DNA of 56,817 nucleotides from CAYMFD01 sp964389475 (lineage in GTDB: Bacteria; Bacteroidota; Bacteroidia; Chitinophagales; Saprospiraceae): the NCBI GenBank assembly GCA_964389475.1, contig CAYMFD010000012.1, forward strand, positions 1 through 56,817, read 5' to 3'. The translations under genes were made by a program, and so were the position numbers. The notes beneath the pieces are model-generated. The model saw only the letters and a list, made by a program, of their open reading frames with translations. It did not search any database and had not been told where the DNA came from. This document shows, piece by piece, positions 1-8,973 of this stretch (position 1 is its first letter; each line of letters begins with the position of its first letter).

Positions 1-55
1 TATGATGAAGAATAAGGCAAAAAATAAGTGAAATTCTGTAGCAGAAATGGTATAA
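1..55. repeat. Copy of one arm of a palindromic repeat at the scaffold edge
   Basis: These 55 bases are identical to 10606-10660, the right arm of the imperfect palindrome at 10496-10660. The match stops at position 55 on the inner side and runs off the window on the outer side, so the full element probably continues beyond the edge. The length equals that of the duplication flanking the N gap at 41856, which suggests it is also the k-mer at a contig end. On the minus strand the last codons of the upstream gene read into this arm without a stop inside the window. Confidence 0.85.
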
Positions 56-1238
56 TTTAAGATGAAGTCCTCTATTTCGTCTAGGCGATCATAAAATCGA
101 AAGTCGGTGCAGGTCCTCCAGTAGTCATGATCATATGGGGTGGCCGTGATATTGCGGTAGTCTTCGTGCAGATGGGCAGTATACTTAAACTTGGGTAGGG
201 AGAATAGCTCGTCGTAGTCGTAGGCCTCGGTAAAGGCAGTGGTCTTGGCCAAAACTGCATTGCCGTCTACACCCCCCTGTAAGTCACCTCGTAGTTAAAG
301 TCGATAGCATTAATATAAGATTCACTGCCGCTAGCACCATAGGACTTGGTGATCTCCATACTCACGGCCTCGATGGTATTGCTGCCGATGACTAGGAAGG
401 GGTGCACACTAGCATGCTCGATACTGAGGTTGACCTTGAGTAGACGATTGGCTGCCCGATCTATCCATAGCCTCCCAGAAAATAGACGATCCTGGTCTCG
501 CTTCGGGGTAAAGTCTATCACGTAAATAGTAGATCCTGCATCGGTATAAGTGGAGCTAAGAGTAAAGGTATAGGTGCTCTTGAGCTTCTTTGTTTTTGTC
601 GAGAGTGGGCTCTTAGGAAATAGGTCACTCCTCACAAACAGTCGATGCATACAGAAGAGCCGTGCTGATTCTGTTGATAGGTAGTAGCGATCGACAAGGG
701 GCTTAAGGCCGATCCTACCTTTTTTGAGCGATAGGTCCTCTATACCTAAGTCTGCGTATTGACCATTGAAGTGTGCCTCGATGATCTCGACGCTTTGGTC
801 CTCTATTTCTGTCTCTAGAAAGAAGTAAGTCTTGGCAGTTTGTACTGGAGTTTTTTTGTTTTTGCGGAGCTTGGCTACCATTTTTACGAGGTAGTCGCTC
901 TTAACTGTAATGACAACCTCTCCGATAGACCTCGGTGATGGCGAAAGGTATAGCGTGGTGGGGAGGTCACTAGACAAGACGATAGATCGATCGCTGTATC
1001 CGACATAAGAGGCCACTATGGTATCACCTGACTGGCATTGTGGTAACTCGAAGAAGCCATCTGCATTACTAGCTGTGCCTGTCTCGCGAGTCTGATTGTA
1101 GACGGTCGCGTAGGGCAGGGGAGCCTGCGTACTCTCGTCTATGATACTGGCTCTGAGGATGTACTCCTGACCTACGACTTGCGTCAGTCCAGAAGACACT
1201 TGTAGCATTAGTACGGATATGATGATGACTATCCCCAT
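1..1238 (-). pseudogene. Secreted protein with carboxypeptidase-like regulatory domain, frameshifted and 3'-partial
   Basis: The protein starts at the ATG at 1236-1238 with a hydrophobic signal-like segment (residues 1-24). A carboxypeptidase-D regulatory-like domain follows (about 27-95, with ATVYNQT, GFFELP and VGYSDR typical of the family), then a beta-rich region ending in DFNYEVTYRGV. The reading frame stops with TAG at 267-269, just after a run of six G (minus strand, 272-277). With one extra G the frame stays open to the window edge: GVDGNAVLAKTT at the junction, then YDYDELFSLPKFKYTAH and YDHDYWRTCTDFRFYDRL, about 90 more residues. So either the assembly lost one G or the gene is really broken. 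The last 18 codons lie in the repeat at 1-55. Function unknown; such proteins are often envelope proteins. Confidence 0.7.
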
Positions 1239-1372
1239 TTATAGGTTTAGGTCGTGGTTGCTTTTTATTGGTCTCACCTGCAATGGCTTCGTACGTCAAG
1301 ATAAAGAAAAGAGGTTATTTCGGTGGTAGGGCTGATGTCCCCTGCAAGACCTAGCCTGGTTTCTCGCAAACA

Positions 1373-1700
1373 TTGAGTGCTAGATGGGACGTAGAAGTAT
1401 TCTTTAAGCACGTTAAGCAGCTGTTCAGAATCAAATCATTTGTGGGCACCACCGAGAATGCAGTCCGCATTCAAATATGGTGCTCGTTTGCTCGCATCTA
1501 GGGGCCCTACCCCAGATGGTCGCGTGCTACTACTGCGCTACCTTAAGAAAAAAGCAAATCGTAAGTGGTATATGTCCAACCTGATCATCTTCCTGAGACT
1601 TAATCTATTTGTCAAAATAGACCTCTATGAATGGCTACATATTCCCATTTACCAGCCAGCGCAAATAGCCACTCAAAAGACGTTATTTGACACTGGATAG
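1373..1700 (+). pseudogene. IS4-family transposase C-terminal remnant
   Basis: Two frames together give the end of an IS4-type (DDE_Tnp_1) transposase. Frame one (1373-1498) reads LSARWDVEVFFKHVKQ, then LFRIKSFVGTTENAVRIQIW, the conserved region around the catalytic Glu of IS4 transposases (family pattern: RW-x-VE-x-FFK-x-IKQ ... GT-x-ENAV-x-IQIW). It stops at TAG 1499-1501. The homology continues in the next frame as LLLRYLKKKANRKWYMSN, then FVKIDLYEWL, and ends at TAG 1698-1700. No N-terminal half, terminal inverted repeats or target duplication was seen, so this is a decayed fragment of an insertion sequence. Confidence 0.8.
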
Positions 1701-2085
1701 GCTAGGATCGCAAATACGGCCTCTACGAGCCGAAAATTGCTGACTCACAAAGTCAATATCCCCGGGCTTTATATGTTTTGGACTGGTGTGAGTGAGCCAT
1801 AGTTGGCTAGGGCAACCACCCCATATTACTATTAAAAATATGCTTACTAAGCTTTATGACTTATTTGGCAAAATGTCGCCTATTTTACATCTCAATAAAC
1901 ACATTGCGTGAACACTACGTATATGAGTTAATTATAATGTGATTTAAGTAATACGTACTTATCATTCTGTCATTTGAAAATGAGTATTCATTTTTTTTGT
2001 ATTTCGAGCTATGCTCGGTAGATTTACTTATCATAACCTCATAATCCCATATTTCTGAATGTTTCTTTTCATAAAAAAAATAAGT
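1701..2085 (+). other. AT-rich intergenic region upstream of the T9SS protein
   Basis: About 385 bp without a convincing gene. The second half (1850-2085) is AT-rich and likely carries the promoter of the gene at 2086. An A/T-rich hairpin AAAATGA-gtat-TCATTTT followed by T residues lies at 1977-1994. Two TACGTA palindromes lie near 1916 and 1952. No clear TAnnTTTG box was identified. Confidence 0.4.
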
Positions 2086-4638
2086 ATGAAACAAGTTTTA
2101 CTTACTTTATTTTCGGTTATCGTTATGATGCCATTATTGCTGGCTCAGCCCTGTACTGCACCAGATCACACATTCTGCTATGATAATAGTCTCACTTCTT
2201 CTGTAGAGCTAGAGGTGTGCCCAGCACCAGGTGTTACATTAGACTTATTTATCACCCAAGGTGAGACTGAAGGCTGCTGTGATGATCTCACTGTATATTC
2301 AGGAGCTGCGGGCTCGGGCACCACTGGAGCGGTTGTTCTCGCTACAAGTGCCGGTGACTTTAGTGGTACTGCACTACAAGGTGCTAACCCTGGCGACTGT
2401 CTCATTTTTGTGATTGATTCTGATGGTTCGGTTAGTTGTCAATCTGGCTCGCAGGATGAATTTCAAATATATGAAACAGCGACGCCTGTCGTGCCAGGAT
2501 GTCAAGATCCCCTAGCAAGCAACTTTGACCCTTTGGCTACTTGTGACGATGGGTCGTGTGTATTTGCACCTGCCAATGATAATTGTGATGGTGCATTTCC
2601 AGTTACTGTTAATGCTGATGAAACGTGTGATGCTGCCAATAATGTAAGCGGTACGATCACTGGCGCCACACAGTCGCCAGAGTCTGCAACTGACTGCTTT
2701 GGGACAGAAGATGATGATGTGTGGTTCAGTTTTGTCGCTACACAGTCAACTCACAATATTGATCTCTTAAATATCGCCAATGGTACTAGTGACTTGTACC
2801 ACAGTGTCTACGAGGGTACTTGTCCAGGAGGGTTGTCATTAGTCGCGGGAAGTTGTAGTGACCCCAACTCTAGCACCGTCAGCGGATTGACAGCGACCAA
2901 CACCTACTACATCAGGGTATATTCTTGGACTAGTACTACAGGCCAAACCACAGATTTTGACGTCTGTGTAAATACACCTCCAGGACCACCAGCTAATGAT
3001 GACTGTGGTGCACTGACCGCCGTTACCTTAAGTGCTAATGATTGTGGGACACCTGTTGCGGGTACTACAGTGTCATCCACTCAAAGTTTACCTGGTTGTA
3101 TTGGTACTGCAAACGACGACGTTTGGTATCAATTTACAGCATCTGCAACTGAACATATCATTGAAGTAGCCAACACAGGTGGAACCACCGATATAGTTAC
3201 CGAAGTACTTGACGCCTGCGGAGGTACTAGTCTAGTATGTCAAGATACTCCTAACTCTCCTATTGAAGTAACTGGTCTAACGATCGGAAACGTTTACTAC
3301 TTTAGGATTTACACATGGTCGAGCTCTTCTGCCACTACCACAAGCTTTACTGTTTGCGTAACAGAAGTACCTTCATGCCCCGAGCCGACTGACTTGTCGG
3401 TAGGCACTATCACAGGTTCTACCGCTAGTGTGAGCTGGACGTCAGGCGGCGGTGCGGTCACTACTACAACTGTGACAGTCTGCGACGCTGGCGACCAACC
3501 TGGTGACCCTAGCTGTACGGAGTTTACAAGTGCTCTTAGCCCTCAGGGTATTACGGGTCTGACTGGCTGTGAGAGCTATGACGTATTTGTAAGAGAGATA
3601 TGTGGAGCTGAGCAGTCTGAGCATGCTGGTCCTGTGAGTTTTACGGCTGAGCCACCAGCTCCTGACCTGACTCCTACCTGTGGAACCACCGTTGACTATC
3701 CCTGCCCTGGTGGTAGCGCCACTTATCCAGTAGCTGACTTGCAGACATGGACGCTGACTCCATCAGCAGGTATGCATGTAAAGGTCACTATGAACTATGT
3801 GGATATCGAGACAAATGGGTTTGGATGCTGGGATTTCATTGAGATTACAGGACTAGGACCTGGAGGGGTTAGTACAGGCGAAATCTGTGGTGAAGGTGAT
3901 GGTGACGGCGGCACAGGTACAGGGTTGGCTGCTGGTGACTGCTTTTACCACCCCGTAGCTGGTGAGTCAGTGACTATCTTATTTGATTCGGACGGTAGTG
4001 TACAAGAGACTGGTTTTAGCTTTACATTTGAATGCTTATCTGCAGCTGATGCTGCTGAATGTGGTGGGGTTCCTATGGCAAGTTTCTCACTTCCGATCAC
4101 TATCGCTAGCTTTGAGGCCAAGGCCATGGACCGGGGCAACAAAATCATGTGGTCTACTGCCAATGAGGTCAATAACCATATGCAGATCGTACAGGCATCA
4201 ACTGATGGCCGTAGCAACTGGTACGAAGTAGGTAGCATACGTAGCGAAGGCAACAGCAATACTAGTCGTAGCTACGAAATCATGGATGATAAGCCAGGCG
4301 GTATTACGTACTATCGTATATACTCTGTTGATCTGGATGCCAGCACACAGCTATCAGAGGTAATTTCAGTAAAGCGAGCTAGGATCAATCAAGTATTGTC
4401 TATGTATCCCAACCCAGCTTCTGCACATGTAAATCTAGATATAGAAGTAGTGGATGAGCAGGTGGCCATGGTGTCAATTGTAGATCTAGTAGGTCAGGTT
4501 GTATACCAATCTACAGAGTCACTAGCCATAGGCACTAACAAGCTGCAGGTCGACATAGCGGACCTGCCAACTGGCGTCTACATCATGAGCATCAATGGCA
4601 ATCAGTTGGGCTATACCAAGAAACTGATGGTTGAGTAA
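2086..4638 (+). CDS. Secreted multidomain protein with CUB-like domains and T9SS type A sorting domain
   Basis: The start is placed at the ATG at 2086 rather than the in-frame ATG at 2059, because it begins a clean signal peptide (MKQVLLTLFSVIVMMPLLLA, cut near AQP). In order: a Cys-rich CUB-like domain (about 22-130); a calcium-binding-like Asp/Asn segment (GCQDPLASNFDPLATCDDG); two homologous PPC-like beta domains, each opening with AND(N/D)C and holding D(D/N)DVW(F/Y)xF; a fibronectin-III-like domain near 430-520; a second CUB-like domain (FGCWDFIEITG); a linker domain; and a T9SS type A sorting domain in the last ~75 residues (SMYPNPASAHVNLDI ... PTGVYIMSINGNQ ... KKLMVE). It is expected to be exported by the Sec system and then secreted or surface-anchored by T9SS. 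The substrate is unknown. A terminator follows. Confidence 0.88.
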   Translation: MKQVLLTLFSVIVMMPLLLAQPCTAPDHTFCYDNSLTSSVELEVCPAPGVTLDLFITQGETEGCCDDLTVYSGAAGSGTTGAVVLATSAGDFSGTALQGANPGDCLIFVIDSDGSVSCQSGSQDEFQIYETATPVVPGCQDPLASNFDPLATCDDGSCVFAPANDNCDGAFPVTVNADETCDAANNVSGTITGATQSPESATDCFGTEDDDVWFSFVATQSTHNIDLLNIANGTSDLYHSVYEGTCPGGLSLVAGSCSDPNSSTVSGLTATNTYYIRVYSWTSTTGQTTDFDVCVNTPPGPPANDDCGALTAVTLSANDCGTPVAGTTVSSTQSLPGCIGTANDDVWYQFTASATEHIIEVANTGGTTDIVTEVLDACGGTSLVCQDTPNSPIEVTGLTIGNVYYFRIYTWSSSSATTTSFTVCVTEVPSCPEPTDLSVGTITGSTASVSWTSGGGAVTTTTVTVCDAGDQPGDPSCTEFTSALSPQGITGLTGCESYDVFVREICGAEQSEHAGPVSFTAEPPAPDLTPTCGTTVDYPCPGGSATYPVADLQTWTLTPSAGMHVKVTMNYVDIETNGFGCWDFIEITGLGPGGVSTGEICGEGDGDGGTGTGLAAGDCFYHPVAGESVTILFDSDGSVQETGFSFTFECLSAADAAECGGVPMASFSLPITIASFEAKAMDRGNKIMWSTANEVNNHMQIVQASTDGRSNWYEVGSIRSEGNSNTSRSYEIMDDKPGGITYYRIYSVDLDASTQLSEVISVKRARINQVLSMYPNPASAHVNLDIEVVDEQVAMVSIVDLVGQVVYQSTESLAIGTNKLQVDIADLPTGVYIMSINGNQLGYTKKLMVE

Positions 4639-4678
4639 TCGTATTGACAGTTGACCTCGTGTCAGTTGATGATATATA

Positions 4679-4718
4679 GGGGGAATCGAGTACGGCTCGG
4701 TTTCCCCTTTTAATTTTC
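4679..4718 (+). terminator. Rho-independent terminator
   Basis: A GC-rich stem, GGGGGAATCGAG paired with CTCGGTTTCCCC (with G-U pairs) around a short loop, is followed by TTTTAATTTT. It lies about 40 bp after the stop codon of the T9SS protein. Confidence 0.75.
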
Positions 4719-4725
4719 TGTGCTT

Positions 4726-4845
4726 ATGAAAGGCATCGCTAGTTGTGACAGCTCCTGCTTAGTAGTAGTAGGTGCCGGGGTTAAGCCCGCCGATCTGATC
4801 ATGGCTGTAACACACAGGTATGGTTTTACAGCGTACCTGAGATAG
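4726..4845 (+). CDS. Possible 39-residue small ORF
   Basis: An ATG right after the terminator opens a 39-codon frame (MKGIASCDSSCLVVVGAGVK..., ending TAYLR) that stops with TAG at 4843-4845. It has two Cys near the N-terminus and a Val/Ala/Gly-rich centre. No family is recognised and no promoter is evident, so it may be a chance frame. Confidence 0.15.
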   Translation: MKGIASCDSSCLVVVGAGVKPADLIMAVTHRYGFTAYLR

Positions 4846-4980
4846 TAACAGGTCTTTTGTGGAGATGACGGTGTATGAAAGAATAGGCTGAAAGTGTATT
4901 TGTCCATCTGCACTTGTCCTCTACGAGACGTCAATCGCTTTTATCGCAAACATTGGCTCCTACCCAACGTTCGCTATGAT

Positions 4981-5040
4981 CTAAGCACAACGAATGAAGA
5001 GAATCACTTACTAAGCACAACGAATGAAGAGAATCACTTA
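4981..5040 (+). repeat. Exact 30-bp tandem duplication spanning a start codon
   Basis: The 30-nt unit that begins CTAAGCACAACGAATGAAGA occurs twice with no mismatch (4981-5010 and 5011-5040). Each copy holds an ATG. The second, at 5024, starts the lipoprotein gene. The first, at 4994, gives only MKRITY before a TAA created by the junction. The leader and start region of the gene are therefore duplicated. Confidence 0.95.
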
Positions 5041-5779
5041 CTACACGGTAGTCCTCGGTGCCATCATCGCAATACAAGCCTGCACACGTCAATCGACGAT
5101 CACATCCACGGATCATGCTAGCCAACTACTGATGAAGTGCCTAGCCGCCCACGGTGGTGGTCGCTACGATAAGGCGGCTTACACCTTCGAGTTTAGGGGT
5201 AATACCTATCAGTTTAAGAACAATGACTCATCTTACGAGTATATGGCGTACAAAACGGCCAAGGATGGCACGGCCTATACAGACGTACTTGATAATGGGG
5301 ACTTCTCAAGGACTACGGCAGGTAAGGAGGTCGAGTTGACCGAGAAGCAGCGTACAGGTCTGAGTAATTCACTCAATTCTGTCATCTACTTTGCCACCCT
5401 GCCCCATAAGCTCCTAGACCCAGCGGTAAACCTTACGTACAGGGGTAGCACGACGATAAAAGGTCAAGCGTACGATGTGCTTCAAGTGACATTCGACCAA
5501 GAAGGCGGCGGTCAAGACCACGACGACACCTACCACTACTGGATCAACCAATCGACGGATCGCATAGACTACCTCGCCTACAATTACCGGGTCAATGGTG
5601 GTGGTGCAAGGTTTAGAGTGGCGTATAATACTCGCATCGTTGACGGTATCGTTTTCCAGGATTACTCTAACTACAAAGCCCCATTTGAGACACCACTTGC
5701 TGACCTCCCAGCGCTTTACGAGTCCGGCGACCTTAAGTTACTGTCGGAGATCAAGACCGAGAATGTAAGGTCATTGTGA
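5024..5779 (+). CDS. Lipoprotein of the DUF6503-like type
   Basis: 251 residues. A lipoprotein signal ends in the lipobox AIQAC (Cys20), so the mature protein should be lipid-anchored in the envelope. The body opens with LAAHGGGRYDKAAYTFEFRG and continues with a soluble, beta-rich region containing HYWINQSTDRIDYLAYNYRV. This resembles the Bacteroidota DUF6503 proteins, whose function is not known. The ATG at 5024 is chosen because it is the only one that leads directly into the signal peptide; the duplicated ATG 30 nt upstream is closed by a stop. It converges with ddpX, 99 bp away. No strong terminator is visible between them. Confidence 0.75.
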   Translation: MKRITYYTVVLGAIIAIQACTRQSTITSTDHASQLLMKCLAAHGGGRYDKAAYTFEFRGNTYQFKNNDSSYEYMAYKTAKDGTAYTDVLDNGDFSRTTAGKEVELTEKQRTGLSNSLNSVIYFATLPHKLLDPAVNLTYRGSTTIKGQAYDVLQVTFDQEGGGQDHDDTYHYWINQSTDRIDYLAYNYRVNGGGARFRVAYNTRIVDGIVFQDYSNYKAPFETPLADLPALYESGDLKLLSEIKTENVRSL

Positions 5780-5878
5780 GGGGTGTAGAATAAGGGCAAA
5801 CTCTTGTCGTCGAATATCTTCAATCTAGAATCCAACCTAAAAGTCTTACACTATACGTCTTACATCTTACATCGAATT

Positions 5879-6562
5879 TCAACACCCCCACTCCCAGGCA
5901 CTCAGCTCACTCGATACGCCTCGTAGGGAGTAGTGCCACCACTCGGTTCGGATTCCTTTAAATCCGTGTAGCTCCATCAGCTTTTGTAAGATACGGCGAT
6001 TGCGGAGTACTTCGTCAGTGTGATCATAGATATCTATGTGAGCCTCCTTTCCAAAGTGGTCAAAATCACTACCCATGTCCATCGGTCGGCCATCCTTATC
6101 ATCTATCGTTACGTCTATGGCGAGGCCTCGATTGTGCATACTGCCCTTATGTGGTGGGGTTACGTAGGAGGCATTGGGCATGATGTCCCAGAGTCGCTGC
6201 TGAGCAGGCCTAGGACGGTAGCAGTCATATAGCCGTAGTCGCCAGCCGTACCGCTTAGCGATGTCTCGCTGGAGTCGTATGAGTTTTTCGCCAGCATCCC
6301 TCTGCAGAAAGCACCGCCCACAGTCATATATCTGCTTACCAGTGAAGTTGCTTTCGTCCGCATATCGCAACTCTAGCGCAAAACCCTGCGCCTCGGTGAG
6401 CTCGATCCAGCGAGAGGTATCGTAGTCATCTCTGGAGGCTTTGGGAGGTACTGGCTTTTCACGGTTGGGACTTTCGAGAGGTAGTGCCACCGTGGCGTCG
6501 GCAGTGTGCTTGTTCCGGCATCCAATGACTAGGCAGATTAGGGCTATGGCTAAGACCCTCAT
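5879..6562 (-). CDS. ddpX: D-alanyl-D-alanine dipeptidase (M15D, VanX/DdpX-like), probable lipoprotein
   Basis: 227 residues. The family is a zinc dipeptidase that cleaves D-Ala-D-Ala. Zinc and catalytic motifs are present: SMHNRGLAIDV (the SxHxxGxAxD signature giving His and Asp ligands) and TEWWHYSL (EWWH giving the catalytic Glu and third His ligand). The arginine stretch YDCYRPRPAQQRLWD before them is also typical. The N-terminus MRVLAIALICLVIGC is a lipoprotein signal with Cys15, so it probably acts in the periplasm on peptidoglycan dipeptide rather than in vancomycin resistance. No vanHA genes are nearby. Its ATG overlaps the ligA stop by 4 nt (ATGA), so the two genes are probably co-transcribed and translationally coupled. 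Confidence 0.88.
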   Translation of the reverse strand: MRVLAIALICLVIGCRNKHTADATVALPLESPNREKPVPPKASRDDYDTSRWIELTEAQGFALELRYADESNFTGKQIYDCGRCFLQRDAGEKLIRLQRDIAKRYGWRLRLYDCYRPRPAQQRLWDIMPNASYVTPPHKGSMHNRGLAIDVTIDDKDGRPMDMGSDFDHFGKEAHIDIYDHTDEVLRNRRILQKLMELHGFKGIRTEWWHYSLRGVSSELSAWEWGC

Positions 6563-8670
6563 ACACCTATCAACGCTAAAAACTCCGCCTCGGTCATTAC
6601 CTCCACGGTACCTAGAGCCTCCGCTTTCTTGAGCTTACTACCTGCTTTCTCGCCGACAACGAGTATGTCGAGATTACTGCTGACAGCAGAGATATTCTTG
6701 GCGCCATGCTCTGCGGCGAGGCCTTGGGCTTCTTTGCGAGTCATCTGCTGTAGTGATCCGGTAAAGAGGATCGTCTTGCCTGAGAGCGGCGCATCCTCAG
6801 CGACCACGAGGGGCTTATCCTCTTCCGTCTGTACCATGTTGACACCTCGCTCTCGCATTCGCTCTAGCATCTCGATATTCTCGGGTACAGCCATGTAGGC
6901 GACTACGTTTTCGGCGACGACGGGGCCTATGTCCTTGATACTGATAAGGTCCTCTGTCGTCCTAGTCTGAAGGTCAAAGACGTCGTCAATCGTCTCGGCG
7001 ATCAACTTACTGGCCTTCTTGCCTAGGTGGTGGATGCTGAGGCTGTGTAATAAGCGGTGGATGGGGTTTTGCCTAGCCTTTTCGATGTTGACCCTGATTT
7101 TTTCTGCGGACTTGGCACCGAAGCCATCGAGCCCAGCTATCGCATCGTAGTCTAGGTTGTAGATGTCACTAAGGTCCCTCAGCCACCCTAGTTGGTGAAA
7201 TCGCTCCACATAACTTTTGCCAAAGCCATCGATGTCCATCGCATCTTTACTGACGTGAAAGATCATCCGCTGTAACTGCTGCGCCTCGCACAGCGGATTG
7301 ACGCATCGCCAGGCAGCTTCACCTTCTAAGCGTACCAATGTCGTGGCACACGATGGACACTCTGTCGGAAAGTCAATGACCTGCTCACTACCATCACGGA
7401 CATCCTGCATAGACTTGACGATGTAGGGTATGACATCTCCCGCTCGCTCGACTAGTACGGTATCACCTAGCCGGAGGTCCTTGCTAGTGATGAACTCTTC
7501 GTTGTGTAGACTCACCGAGGAGACAGTGACACCAGCCAGTTGGACGGGAGCGATCTTGGCGACAGGCGTGATAGATCCGATCTTTCCGATCTGATACTCC
7601 ACGGCCTCGAGGGTTGAGGTTGCCTGCTTGGCCTTAAACTTATAGGCAATGGCCCATCGAGGGTGGTGGGCCGTACTGCCGCAGTGCTGCTGAATGTCGT
7701 AGCTATCGACCTTGATGACCATGCCATCTATCTCGTAATCGTAGTCGTCTCGCTCTACCTCCCACTTACCGATGAAGTCTACGACCTCTTGGATACCATG
7801 GCATCGTTTCTTTTGTTCTTGAGGAATCTTAAATCCTAGTTGGCCGAGGAGTTCGATACTCTCGTAGTGACTCTGTATCGACGGTAGTAGGTCGTTGCCC
7901 TCAGCATCTACGGCATACCCCAGTTGAAAGATAAAGGCCTCCACGCCTCGCTCCCTTGTTTCTTGCGGGTTCTTGGTCCTGAGACTGCCGGTCGCCGCAT
8001 TGCGCGGATTAGCAAATACGGACTTGCCACCTGCTGCTCGCTCCTCATTGATCGCAGCGAAGCGATCCTTGCGGATAAGGGCCTCTCCACGGAGTTCGAC
8101 CGTCTTCATACCATGATCCGAAAACGTAGCTCGTAGCGGTACACTAGACAGCGTTTTGATATTAGGCGTGATGAGTTCGCCTTGGCTACCATTGCCTCTT
8201 GTAGCAGCTCGCACTAGCAGATCTTCTTCGTATACTAGAGCTATACTGCCACCATCGTACTTGGGTTCGACGGTGTAGGTTATGACCGTCGTTTCTTCTA
8301 GGGCAGCCAGTTTGCGGATGCTTTTGTCAAAGTCTTGAAGGTCGTCTGCGTTGTAGCTATTCCCTAGGCTCAACATAGGTATCAGGTGACTCACTGGCGG
8401 GAAGTCATTACTCAGATCGCTAGATACTCGCTGCGATGGGCTGTCTGGTGTCACGGACGCTGGATAAGCCTGCTCTAGCTGCACCAGGGCAGCATACAGT
8501 TGGTCATACTCATAGTCGGCGATGGTCGGGTCGTTGAGTATACTATATCGATGCTCGTGATAACGGATCACATCCCGCAGCTGTTCGATCTCCAGCAGGG
8601 TAGGAGGTGCCTGCAGGTATTGCTTGGTCAGTGTGAGATTCGCTTTGTGATCAGCGGGAGTGTATGTCAT
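6559..8670 (-). CDS. ligA: NAD-dependent DNA ligase
   Basis: 703 residues, close to the usual ~670-700. It seals nicks in replication and repair using NAD+. The adenylation domain has the active lysine at K137 in EPKYDGGS (the family KxDG, with Tyr where Leu is common). The OB fold follows. The Cys4 zinc finger CPSC...CVNPLC sits near residue 430. Helix-hairpin-helix repeats follow, and a BRCT domain ends the protein (SGKTILFTGSLQQMTRKEA to the C-terminus). The N-terminal Ia domain with YHEHRYSILNDPTIADYEYD binds NMN. It is the first gene of a likely operon with ddpX. Confidence 0.97.
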   Translation of the reverse strand: MTYTPADHKANLTLTKQYLQAPPTLLEIEQLRDVIRYHEHRYSILNDPTIADYEYDQLYAALVQLEQAYPASVTPDSPSQRVSSDLSNDFPPVSHLIPMLSLGNSYNADDLQDFDKSIRKLAALEETTVITYTVEPKYDGGSIALVYEEDLLVRAATRGNGSQGELITPNIKTLSSVPLRATFSDHGMKTVELRGEALIRKDRFAAINEERAAGGKSVFANPRNAATGSLRTKNPQETRERGVEAFIFQLGYAVDAEGNDLLPSIQSHYESIELLGQLGFKIPQEQKKRCHGIQEVVDFIGKWEVERDDYDYEIDGMVIKVDSYDIQQHCGSTAHHPRWAIAYKFKAKQATSTLEAVEYQIGKIGSITPVAKIAPVQLAGVTVSSVSLHNEEFITSKDLRLGDTVLVERAGDVIPYIVKSMQDVRDGSEQVIDFPTECPSCATTLVRLEGEAAWRCVNPLCEAQQLQRMIFHVSKDAMDIDGFGKSYVERFHQLGWLRDLSDIYNLDYDAIAGLDGFGAKSAEKIRVNIEKARQNPIHRLLHSLSIHHLGKKASKLIAETIDDVFDLQTRTTEDLISIKDIGPVVAENVVAYMAVPENIEMLERMRERGVNMVQTEEDKPLVVAEDAPLSGKTILFTGSLQQMTRKEAQGLAAEHGAKNISAVSSNLDILVVGEKAGSKLKKAEALGTVEVMTEAEFLALIGV

Positions 8671-8973
8671 TGTACAGCCTTATGTGCTAAGCAAAGATAG
8701 TGGGTGGTGCATAACTGATGGTGCATTGGACAATAGGATACTTGATTTTGTGCTATTACGCTTTTTGCGAAAGCTGAATGCAAGTCACGATAGCTGTACC
8801 TGTATGTGGCTAAAGGTAGTCGACCGCTGTTTTTTTTTATTTAAATATCGACAGTTTGCAACAACTTGGGCAACTACACATTGCTACTTTTGGTTAGTGC
8901 CAGATGTAAGATTTGGCGCTATCACTTGTCATTGAGATGACCGACCTACCAGTAGTCCAGTAAATCAATTATT
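8671..8973. other. Divergent intergenic region between ligA and HMG-CoA synthase
   Basis: 303 bp between two divergent genes. It holds the ligA -7 box (8692-8699) and presumably the promoter of the HMG-CoA synthase gene. A T-rich stretch lies at 8829-8845. No gene or RNA is recognised. Confidence 0.4.
8692..8699 (-). promoter_or_regulatory. Bacteroidota-type -7 box for ligA
   Basis: On the minus strand TATCTTTG matches the TAnnTTTG consensus exactly, 21 nt before the ligA ATG. No TTG was seen at the expected -33 distance. Confidence 0.5.

Noticed and set aside
4894..5121. 75-codon ORF with a repeated peptide
   Set aside because: The repeated peptide only reflects the 30-bp DNA duplication; it overlaps the signal peptide of the real lipoprotein in another frame.
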